From the NCBI GenBank assembly GCA_015661585.1, contig DQVU01000217.1, positions 1 through 5,815 on the forward strand: a DNA stretch of 5,815 nucleotides, given 5' to 3'. Of this stretch, positions 1 through 5,229 are shown in pieces (the stretch's first letter is position 1; each line of letters starts with the position of its first letter). Both the position numbers and the translations under genes were made by a program. The stretch is from Methanothermococcus okinawensis (GTDB taxonomy: Archaea; AGJL01; Methanococci; Methanococcales; Methanococcaceae). Under the pieces are notes generated by a model, which saw only the letters and a program-made list of their open reading frames with translations, was not told where the DNA came from and ran no database searches.

Positions 1-2
1 AA

Positions 3-47
3 AAAAGTAAAATAAACTCTTATCCTCTAGACTACACCGAGCACTGA
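3..47 (+). CDS. possible 3' end of an upstream gene (partial)
   Basis: This is an open frame running in from the window's left edge and ending at TGA 45-47. It encodes KSKINSYPLDYTEH. The other two plus-strand frames close within the first 15 bases, and no minus-strand start reads out leftward. The stretch 17-47 is richer in G and C than the spacer after it, and a run of T5 tracts follows about 35 bases later, as expected behind a gene. Fourteen residues are too few to recognise a family, so no function is offered. It could be chance. Confidence 0.3.
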   Translation, partial: KSKINSYPLDYTEH

Positions 48-80
48 AAAACAGGGGATTTCTGTTAATCCTTCTTGAAG

Positions 81-117
81 TTTTTACACTTTTTATTGTT
101 ATTTTTATTATATTTTT
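81..117 (+). terminator. oligo-T terminator of the upstream gene
   Basis: Four T5 tracts occur at 81-85, 90-94, 102-106 and 113-117 on the plus strand. Serial T tracts without a strong hairpin are the usual form of intrinsic terminator in archaea. They would end transcription of whatever gene finishes at 47. A weak 5-bp stem (AACAG 50-54 with CTGTT 62-66) precedes them. The assignment depends on there being an upstream plus-strand gene. Confidence 0.45.
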
Positions 118-211
118 ATTATTATAATATTAAAGATTTGAGAAAACACTTCCTGTTTATAAACTTGGTTAGAAATGCAACGGTAATGGCACTTTTAAGA
201 TATACAAAATA

Positions 212-219
212 TTTATATA
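212..219 (+). promoter_or_regulatory. TATA box of the ArsR-family gene
   Basis: TTTATATA matches the TATA-box consensus known from Methanococcales promoters, and an A-rich stretch (ACAAAATA, 204-211) lies just upstream where the TFB recognition element sits. With the usual 22-27 base spacing, transcription would start near 241-246, giving a leader of about 60 bases before the ATG at 303. The box lies between the two arms of a long inverted repeat and abuts a shorter palindrome, so repressor binding could block TBP or polymerase. A second TATA-like palindrome, GTTTATAAAC, sits at 155-164 and could be a weaker alternative. Confidence 0.65.
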
Positions 220-222
220 GTA

Positions 223-242
223 ATATATAGAAATCTATATAT
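223..242. promoter_or_regulatory. operator-like palindrome before the ArsR-family gene
   Basis: Two perfect 9-base arms, ATATATAGA (223-231) and TCTATATAT (234-242), are separated by AA. The site starts four bases after the TATA box and reaches the predicted transcription start. ArsR/SmtB dimers typically bind imperfect 12-2-12 inverted repeats overlapping their own promoter; the 2-base spacer and the position fit that pattern, while the arms here are shorter. Autoregulation by the downstream repressor is an inference. Because the site is almost all A and T, some of the symmetry could be chance. Confidence 0.5.
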
Positions 243-302
243 ACGATGTAGTATATCTTACTAACTATTATTTTTATGATGTTAAATATCTACGGTGGTA
301 GT

Positions 303-599
303 ATGAATAAATTAGATACTAGTAAGTATGAAACAATGGCTGAGATATTCAAGGCCTTTGCAGATCCCACCAGGTTGATGATATTGAAGCTACTAAGTGA
401 AAATGAAAGTATGTGTGTATGTAAGATAATAGACGAGTTAAAAAAACCACAACCTACCATTTCACATCATCTGAATATACTTAAGAAATCTGGATTAATA
501 AAGGCGAGAAAGGAGGGAACCTGGAACCATTACTATATTGTAAACCCAAAGGTAAAGAACATCATAGCTACTATGGATAGTATTGTAAATGGAAATTAA
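303..599 (+). CDS. ArsR/SmtB-family transcriptional repressor
   Basis: This is a 98-residue winged-helix DNA-binding protein, normal for the family. Seen directly: helix FKAFADPTRLMILKLL (16-31), the metal-site helix starting MCVC (37-40), the recognition helix around QPTISHHLNILKKSGL (50-65), and the wing KARKEGTWNHYYIVNP (67-82). Cys38 and Cys40 align with the CVC pair of E. coli ArsR that binds As(III); the third ArsR cysteine is replaced by Ile43. Family members repress their own promoter and leave DNA when metal or metalloid binds. ATG 303 is chosen because GGTGG (294-298) lies four bases upstream; an ATG at 276 would add nine residues but has no Shine-Dalgarno sequence. No metal exporter or arsenate reductase is in view, so the ligand and targets beyond itself are unknown. 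A redox role for the cysteines is also possible. Confidence 0.9.
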   Translation: MNKLDTSKYETMAEIFKAFADPTRLMILKLLSENESMCVCKIIDELKKPQPTISHHLNILKKSGLIKARKEGTWNHYYIVNPKVKNIIATMDSIVNGN

Positions 600-608
600 C
601 GTTAATAC

Positions 609-637
609 TTTTTCATAAAAAATTTTTTATCTATTTT
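609..637 (+). terminator. T-tract spacer with a 16-bp palindrome after the ArsR-family gene
   Basis: T tracts at 609-613 and 623-628, with more T-rich sequence to 637, lie 10 to 40 bases after the repressor's stop. ATAAAAAATTTTTTAT (615-630) is a perfect palindrome. The likeliest reading is a terminator isolating the repressor from gatE. The same AT block could also supply a TATA element for gatE, with a very short leader, because nothing else in the 62-base gap could do so. The two genes may equally be partly co-transcribed. Confidence 0.4.
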
Positions 638-661
638 ATTATTATTACAAGTGGTGGTAGG

Positions 662-2581
662 GTGGGGTTGGACTATAAAAATTTAGGTTTAAAGGTAGGT
701 TTAGAGATTCATCAACAGTTAGACACCAAGAGAAAACTCTTCTGTAACTGTCCAACAGTGTTAAGGGACGATAAACCACATGGGGAGATTAAGAGATTCT
801 TAAGAGTATCCCAAAGTGAGATGGGGGATATAGACAAGGCTGCACTTGTAGAGTGGAAGAAAAGGAAATACTATGTATATCAGTACTACCACGACACCAC
901 CTGTTTAGTGGAGTTAGACGAGGAACCTCCTCATCTTCCATCCCAGGAGGCGTTGGAAGTTGCACTACAGGTAGCCCTCCTGATGAATATGGATATAGTG
1001 GATGAAATACACACCATGAGGAAGATCGTCATAGACGGTTCTAACACCTCGGGGTTTCAGAGGACTATGTTCATAGGTAAGGATGGATACGTAGAGACGG
1101 AGTACGGTAGGGTTAGGATTAGCAGTTTATGTTTAGAGGAGGATGCCGCTAGAAAGATAGAGGAGGGGAGGGATCATATAAAGTATCGGGTAGATAGGTT
1201 AGGGATACCACTGTTGGAGATATCCACAGAGCCTGATATAGATTCACCTAAGATGGGGAGGGAGACTGCAAAGAGAATAGGGATGATCCTCAGAGCCACT
1301 GGAAAGGTGAAGAGAGGACTTGGTACTATAAGACAGGATATCAACATATCTATAAGGGATGGGGCAAGGGTGGAGATAAAGGGAGTACAGGATCTCGATC
1401 TCATAGAGAAAGTTATTGAGAGGGAAGTAATAAGACAGCTGAATCTCTTAGAGATATCCAAGATACTTAGGGAGAGGGGGGCTGAGGTAATAGAGAAGGT
1501 GGTAGATATCACTGAGGTATTAAAGGATACTAAATGTAAGGTACTCCAGAGGGTGTTAAAAAGAGGAGGAAAAATAAAAGGAATTGTATTAAAGGGCTTT
1601 GGGGGTCTCGTCGGTAGGGAGATACAGGAGGGTAGGAGGTTGGGATCGGAGTTGGCAGATAGGGCAAAGGTTATCGCAGGGGTCGGTGGTATCTTCCATA
1701 CAGATGAACTTCCCAACTACGGTATCACTGAGGAGGAGGTAGAGAGGATAAAAAAATATGTTCAGGGGGAACTGGGGATAGAGATAACTCCCGAAGATGC
1801 TGTTGTCTTTATAGGGGATGAGGAAGAGAAGGTAGGTAGAGCACTTGAGGCAGTTATAGAGAGGGCGAAGGAGGCTATTAAGGGGGTGCCTGAGGAGACG
1901 AGAAGAGCACTTGAGAATGGAAATACCACATATTTAAGGCCATTACCAGGGGCTGCCAGGATGTACCCAGAGACAGATATACCACCTATTAGGGTGGATA
2001 GAGAATTCCTGGAAAATATAAAGAATAATCTTCCTGAGATGCCAGAGGAAAAGTTAGAGAGATTTATAAGGGAGTACAAACTTAACAGGGAGTTGGCGGA
2101 GATGCTGATAACATCTCCAAGGGTCCAACTCTTCGAGGATTTATGTGAGAGGTTTAAAGGTAGTATAAAACCAACTCTTATTGCAACAACATTGGAAAAT
2201 ACGTTGAGGGAGATTAAAAGGGAGGGGTACAACATAAATAACATTACTAAGGATCACTTTGTGATGCTATTTGAGGGGCTAATTGAAGGTAAGATGTCCA
2301 AGGAGGCTATAGTAGAGGTACTTAAGGGATTTGCCCAATATCCAGATAAGAGTTTAGATGAAATATTGGAGATGAAGGGACTTAGATCCCTCTCTATGGA
2401 GGAGGCAGAGAGAATAATTGAGGATATAGTTGATAAATATATAGATCTTGTTAGGGATAGAGGTATGGGATCTATGGGGACACTTATGGGTAGGTGTATG
2501 TCTATTCTAAGAGGTAAGATAGACGGTAAAACTGTAAGTGAAATATTGAGATCTAAGATTATGGAGAGGTTAAAGGGATAA
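662..2581 (+). CDS. gatE: Glu-tRNA(Gln) amidotransferase subunit E
   Basis: GatE is the tRNA-binding kinase subunit of the archaeal GatDE complex in the cytoplasm. It phosphorylates the glutamate of mischarged Glu-tRNA(Gln), which is then amidated with ammonia from GatD; archaea lack GlnRS and depend on this route. The 639 residues fit GatE, which is longer than GatB (about 480) because of an AspRS-like insertion. Visible GatB/E cradle motifs are VGLEIHQQL (12-20), DGSNTSGFQRT (125-135), GIPLLEISTEPDI (181-193), RQDINISI (224-231) and GARVEIKGVQ (234-243). The insertion domain covers roughly 285-410, the cradle resumes around RPLPGAARMYPETDIPP, and the helical and YqeY-like tail runs from about 455. 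The start is GTG 662, with GGTGG (653-657) four bases upstream; TTG 668 would have only two. The partner gatD is not in the window. Confidence 0.96.
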   Translation: MGLDYKNLGLKVGLEIHQQLDTKRKLFCNCPTVLRDDKPHGEIKRFLRVSQSEMGDIDKAALVEWKKRKYYVYQYYHDTTCLVELDEEPPHLPSQEALEVALQVALLMNMDIVDEIHTMRKIVIDGSNTSGFQRTMFIGKDGYVETEYGRVRISSLCLEEDAARKIEEGRDHIKYRVDRLGIPLLEISTEPDIDSPKMGRETAKRIGMILRATGKVKRGLGTIRQDINISIRDGARVEIKGVQDLDLIEKVIEREVIRQLNLLEISKILRERGAEVIEKVVDITEVLKDTKCKVLQRVLKRGGKIKGIVLKGFGGLVGREIQEGRRLGSELADRAKVIAGVGGIFHTDELPNYGITEEEVERIKKYVQGELGIEITPEDAVVFIGDEEEKVGRALEAVIERAKEAIKGVPEETRRALENGNTTYLRPLPGAARMYPETDIPPIRVDREFLENIKNNLPEMPEEKLERFIREYKLNRELAEMLITSPRVQLFEDLCERFKGSIKPTLIATTLENTLREIKREGYNINNITKDHFVMLFEGLIEGKMSKEAIVEVLKGFAQYPDKSLDEILEMKGLRSLSMEEAERIIEDIVDKYIDLVRDRGMGSMGTLMGRCMSILRGKIDGKTVSEILRSKIMERLKG

Positions 2582-2588
2582 TTCATAA

Positions 2589-2615
2589 TTTTATTTATTT
2601 ATATAGTGAGTTTTT
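2589..2615 (+). terminator. T-rich 3' flank of gatE
   Basis: Short T runs (2589-2592, 2594-2596, 2598-2600 and T5 at 2611-2615) begin eight bases after the gatE stop. They are weaker than the tracts behind cobZ and cysS and overlap the TATA box proposed for cobZ, so termination may be partial and some cobZ message may come from gatE read-through. Confidence 0.3.
2598..2605 (+). promoter_or_regulatory. TATA box of cobZ
   Basis: TTTATATA is the exact octamer seen before the ArsR-family gene. A start about 25 bases downstream would give a leader of roughly 60 bases before ATG 2693. The preceding bases are T-rich rather than purine-rich, so the TFB element is poor. The 111-base gap to gatE is long enough for an independent promoter. 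Confidence 0.45.
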
Positions 2616-2692
2616 ATAGAAATTACTAATATTTGAAGATTAATAGTGATAGAAAACTGTAGTTAAATATTTTTCACCCTTAAGGTGGCAAT

Positions 2693-3160
2693 ATGGACAG
2701 TAATTCTTTTATTCATAACTCTAAAGATCTCCTTTTAAAGGGTTTAGAGAGGTATGGGATAAACTTGGAAGATATGGTAGATACCGCTATGGAGTTATGT
2801 ATTTCAGAGAGTAAGGAGGATGTAAGGGTGAAACTTAAAGATATAATGTTAAGGAAATTAGAGGATCCTAACGTCTTGATATTGATGATATGTGCCTTAA
2901 AACTTGAAGAGGAAGGTATCAAGGGAAATTTGCCTTTCAACTACCAGGAGGATCCAAACCATATATATATAGATGAAGTAATTGGTATGACTATCGCCAA
3001 CGAGATATCTGGGACGAAGGGAGTATTTAACTTCAGATGGTATGATGCAAAAAAACCTGGTATAATAGGAATCCTTGATAAAAAAGGCTGTGTCTTTTTA
3101 GACGATGCCATAGCAGGATTTATTGCAGGATGTATGTCCAAGGTTTTTGAAATAGTATAA
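2693..3160 (+). CDS. cobZ: CobZ-like alpha-ribazole phosphatase (PgpA fold)
   Basis: This is a 155-residue protein with a PgpA-type C-terminal half: DEVIGM (94-99), FRWYDAKKPG (114-123) and FLDDAIAGFIAG (135-146), matching the acidic and FR..D..KP signatures of phosphatidylglycerophosphatase A. The first 80 residues are charged helices, and no long membrane segment is seen, unlike membrane-bound bacterial PgpA. In archaea this arrangement is known as CobZ, characterised in Methanosarcina mazei, which removes phosphate from alpha-ribazole 5'-phosphate (or the cobamide phosphate) late in nucleotide-loop assembly. Methanogens need cobamides for the methyltransferase Mtr. ATG 2693 has GGTGG (2684-2688) four bases upstream. 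No other cobamide gene is adjacent, so the substrate rests on homology; a role on another phosphate ester is possible, and the name PgpA would probably mislead. Confidence 0.8.
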   Translation: MDSNSFIHNSKDLLLKGLERYGINLEDMVDTAMELCISESKEDVRVKLKDIMLRKLEDPNVLILMICALKLEEEGIKGNLPFNYQEDPNHIYIDEVIGMTIANEISGTKGVFNFRWYDAKKPGIIGILDKKGCVFLDDAIAGFIAGCMSKVFEIV

Positions 3161-3285
3161 CCTTAATTACCACTAAATATTATTGAAAACTTGATATTCC
3201 GGAGTACGGGAAAATGTAAGAGATTTTTAAAGGGTTTTTAATCATTTTAGTTTTTTATACATTTATTAAAAACCTTAATTCCCAC
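3161..3285 (+). repeat. 13-base imperfect direct repeat in the cobZ-frhD spacer
   Basis: CCTTAATTACCAC (3161-3173) and CCTTAATTCCCAC (3273-3285) differ at one base and start 112 bases apart. The first copy begins immediately after the cobZ stop and the second follows the terminator tracts. The roughly 250-base spacer that holds them (3161-3412) has no ORF or RNA gene that I can support. The repeats may be binding sites or chance. Confidence 0.35.
3224..3256 (+). terminator. oligo-T terminator after cobZ
   Basis: T tracts at 3224-3228, 3235-3239, 3245-3248 and 3251-3256 form a typical archaeal multi-tract terminator, beginning 64 bases after the cobZ stop. A small GC-containing hairpin (CCG 3199-3201 with CGG 3207-3209, loop GAGTA) lies upstream and may structure the message's 3' end. 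Confidence 0.5.
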
Positions 3286-3401
3286 CAAAAAGATAAAAAT
3301 AACAGATCTATAATAATATTTTGAACTCCATCAGAAGTGTTATATGTTAATATTTTACAGTTTCTTTGTTATTTTATCAAGATTTTCCATGGCTGATTCT
3401 C

Positions 3402-3415
3402 AGGTGAAAACGTTG
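3402..3415 (+). promoter_or_regulatory. Shine-Dalgarno site fixing the TTG start of frhD
   Basis: AGGTGA (3402-3407), five bases AAACG, then TTG. The spacing equals or nearly equals that of the four other visible starts here (GGTGR plus four). Upstream ATGs lack such a site, so the 23 residues before Leu(TTG) are probably untranslated leader. Confidence 0.75.
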
Positions 3416-3898
3416 ATACCGGATTATCTAAGGAAAGAAATACTTGTTATAGGATGTGGAAATGTCCTATTTGGAGATGATGGATTTGGATATGAGGTAA
3501 TTAAGAGATTGGAGGGGATGGATCTTCCAGATAACGTGGGAGTCATAGATGCAGGGACAGGGAGTGCCTACTATATAATATCTCTGTTGGATGAGGAATC
3601 CTCAGTTAAGAAGTTAATAGTTGTTGATACCATCGATTTCAACTTACCTCCAGGGACCTTGAAAAAGTTGGGAGTTGAAGATCTTCCAAGGATTGAGAAG
3701 TACAACTTTGACGCCCATGACGTGCCCTTGGCGCCCTATCTCATAGATGCCTATAAGAGAGGGATAGAGGTGGTGATAATAGGTTGTCAGGGGAAGGAGA
3801 TATCCTGTCCAGATATAAAGGTGGGACTTTCTAAGGAGGTTGAGGGATCTGTTGAGAAGGCTGTCGAGATGGTTTTAGAGGAGATTAAAAGGAGGTAG
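3413..3898 (+). CDS. frhD: NiFe-hydrogenase maturation endopeptidase, FrhD type
   Basis: This family clips the C-terminal tail of the hydrogenase large subunit after nickel insertion, in the cytoplasm. The protein has 161 residues from TTG 3413. It opens with ILVIGCGNVLFGDDGFG (10-26), the family GN-L-DDG loop; Asp23 aligns with nickel-binding Glu16 of E. coli HybD, Asp72 in LIVVDTIDF with HybD Asp62, and His102 in DAHDVP with HybD His93. VIDAGTG (44-50) and VIIGCQGKEIS (121-131) are further family blocks. The start is chosen because AGGTGA (3402-3407) lies five bases before TTG. ATGs at 3389 and 3344 lack a Shine-Dalgarno sequence and would add a spurious hydrophobic leader. No hydrogenase structural gene is nearby, so the client (F420-reducing, F420-non-reducing or membrane-bound) is uncertain, and this could be a FrhD paralogue. 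It ends exactly against the trpS stop. Confidence 0.82.
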   Translation: MIPDYLRKEILVIGCGNVLFGDDGFGYEVIKRLEGMDLPDNVGVIDAGTGSAYYIISLLDEESSVKKLIVVDTIDFNLPPGTLKKLGVEDLPRIEKYNFDAHDVPLAPYLIDAYKRGIEVVIIGCQGKEISCPDIKVGLSKEVEGSVEKAVEMVLEEIKRR

Positions 3899-4978
3899 TT
3901 ATCCCAAAATCTCCCAGGCCTGCTCCCTTGCAACCTCCCTTCTCTCATTTAGATCCTTTAAGAACTCCACCAACTTCTCATAACATAATTTTTTACACTT
4001 CCCACAGGTTAGATCTCCAGATCTACATCTCTCGTATATCTCCCTAAGTTCCCTGTCATCATCCACTAGATGGTATAAATAGAGTTCATATACAACACAC
4101 TTTTCAGGGATACCTCCGTACTTTCTATGATCCTCCAAGGTTTTCCTACCTCCAGTTTTACAGGACATTACTTTCTTCCTAAGCTCCTCAGAGGGTTTAT
4201 CACTTAGAAATATAGCAGTTTCCTCCTTGGAGGAACTCATCTTACCTCCAGTCAATCCTGTCATAAACCTGTGGTATGTGGAGGATGGATGTATAAAGTT
4301 GTACTCCTTACACCTTCCAGCAATATCTCTCGTCAACCTTATATGAGGATCCTGATCTATTCCCACAGGCACGAGGATTGGTATTCTCTCCTCCAGTTGG
4401 GGATGGAGTATATCTGCAACTTGAATTATAGGGGCGAAGATATGCCCTATATTTGTCTCTCCACTGAAACCATATATAGCCTTCATCTCACTGAGATTCA
4501 CCCTCTTTGCCAACTTCAGCGCTAGATCCTTAACTACACTATTTTGAGACTGTAGGTAGATATGGGCATTTTCCAAGGTGAGACCTAGGGCGATATAGTT
4601 AGTAATATACTCCTCAACTGCCAACTTCTTAGTCTTCTCAAAATCTATTCCCCGAGCCCAGTAGGCCTCCAGATCTGCTATTGGAATGTATATCTTGGCG
4701 TTGTAATTTTGATAGTATATAAGTTGATCTACCACCATCTTATGTCCAAAGTGCATCCTCCCAGAGGGCATCATCCCACTAACCACTGCAAACCTCTTAC
4801 CCTCTCTCATACACTCCACTATATTCTCAAAGTCCCTATGGCCAAATATCACCCCTCTTCTCATTAGACGATGGGGAGCCTCTAGTTTATTTAGTATATC
4901 TTTAAACGGTTTTATCCCAAATTTCTCCATAGTCTCTTTATAGTCTATCTCCTCTGAAACCTCCCAAGGTGTTATCAA
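3899..4978 (-). CDS. trpS: tryptophanyl-tRNA synthetase
   Basis: This class I synthetase joins tryptophan to tRNA(Trp) in the cytoplasm. The 359 residues carry an archaeal N-terminus with TPWEV (3-7), the HIGH-type signature PSGRMHFGHK (71-80), PVGIDQDPHIRLTRDIA (204-220) for substrate and nucleotide binding, and GGKMSSS (244-250), the KMSKS loop. The C-terminal helical anticodon domain has Cys294, Cys318, Cys325 and Cys328 in the pattern C-x23-C-x6-C-x2-C. This nearly matches the C-x22-C-x6-C-x2-C [4Fe-4S] motif I recall from Thermotoga maritima TrpRS, so a cluster is likely. The start is TTG (complement of 4976-4978), with GGTGA (complement of 4983-4987) four bases upstream. It is downstream of cysS on the same strand but separated by 273 bases with a strong terminator, so it is probably its own transcription unit. 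It abuts frhD stop to stop. Confidence 0.97.
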   Translation of the reverse strand: MITPWEVSEEIDYKETMEKFGIKPFKDILNKLEAPHRLMRRGVIFGHRDFENIVECMREGKRFAVVSGMMPSGRMHFGHKMVVDQLIYYQNYNAKIYIPIADLEAYWARGIDFEKTKKLAVEEYITNYIALGLTLENAHIYLQSQNSVVKDLALKLAKRVNLSEMKAIYGFSGETNIGHIFAPIIQVADILHPQLEERIPILVPVGIDQDPHIRLTRDIAGRCKEYNFIHPSSTYHRFMTGLTGGKMSSSKEETAIFLSDKPSEELRKKVMSCKTGGRKTLEDHRKYGGIPEKCVVYELYLYHLVDDDRELREIYERCRSGDLTCGKCKKLCYEKLVEFLKDLNERREVAREQAWEILG

Positions 4979-5022
4979 TCTCTCACCCTTTTGATAGTAA
5001 TAAATTATTCATAATATAATAG

Positions 5023-5058
5023 AATGAATATAAAAATAATAAAAAATGAATATAAAAA
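5023..5058 (-). promoter_or_regulatory. tandem TATA-like repeats upstream of trpS
   Basis: AATGAATATAAAAA occurs at 5023-5036 and again at 5045-5058, a 22-base period of about two helical turns. Read on the minus strand each copy is TTTTTATATTCATT, containing a TATA-box-like TTTATATT. The nearer copy lies 45-58 bases before the trpS TTG, so a start about 25 bases downstream would leave a leader of some 20-25 bases. The distal copy is also the left half of an inverted repeat, AAATGAAT (5044-5051) with ATTCATTT (5059-5066). Two promoters, or a promoter plus an operator copy, are both possible. Confidence 0.45.
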
Positions 5059-5229
5059 ATTCATTTAAAAAAGTATTAGTGATAAAATAGGTTTATCTTT
5101 TAACATCTCTCTTTAACTCCAAGTATTATCAACTGTTTAAATATATAACTTCTATCTACATTGGTTTTTACATCTCATTTCAACTTCTAACCATATTAGT
5201 TTATTATTATTCTTTTTAAAATTATAATT

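Larger units (their letters stand above)
196..260. repeat. 10-bp inverted repeat bracketing the promoter
   Basis: TAAGATATAC (196-205) and GTATATCTTA (251-260) are exact reverse complements, 55 bases apart centre to centre, or about five helical turns. The pair encloses the TATA box and the 9-2-9 palindrome. It could be a pair of half-sites or auxiliary operators for cooperative or looped repression. It is too wide for one ArsR dimer. Confidence 0.5.

Noticed and set aside
10..45. tRNA-like 5' half on the minus strand (GGTGTAGTC resembles an archaeal tRNA D-arm)
   Set aside because: The following sequence is T-rich and gives no D-stem closure, anticodon arm or T arm. A coding tail on the plus strand explains the composition as well.
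25..48. Possible box C/D guide RNA ending in CTGA (45-48)
   Set aside because: No box C or C' (RTGATGA) precedes it in the visible sequence; CTGA alone is too common.
186..230. 14-codon frame (MALLRYTKYLYSNI) before the ArsR-family gene
   Set aside because: It has only a partial GGT ribosome match and runs across the TATA box and operator, where transcription has not yet started.
1174..2586. Three long minus-strand open frames opposite gatE (1174-1716, 1762-2244, 2254-2586)
   Set aside because: They are antisense shadows of gatE: rich in Ser, Ile, Leu and Pro, with no recognisable domain, while the plus strand encodes a complete conserved protein.
2713..3141. Two minus-strand frames opposite cobZ
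   Set aside because: They lie inside the well-conserved cobZ coding region and show no family features.
3344..3412. Signal peptide or membrane anchor on the hydrogenase protease
   Set aside because: It depends on an ATG without a ribosome site; the TTG start removes it, and the family is cytoplasmic.
3890..3896. GGAGGT at the end of frhD as a ribosome site for a next gene
   Set aside because: The only gene beyond is trpS on the opposite strand, and no plus-strand start follows at suitable spacing. It encodes the final Arg-Arg of frhD.
4271..4525. 84-codon plus-strand frame opposite trpS
   Set aside because: It lies wholly within the trpS catalytic domain, has no ribosome site and no recognisable protein.
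5065..5106. 13-codon minus-strand frame as a possible trpS leader peptide
   Set aside because: It has no Trp codons, no well-spaced GGTG site, and ends upstream of or within the proposed promoter.
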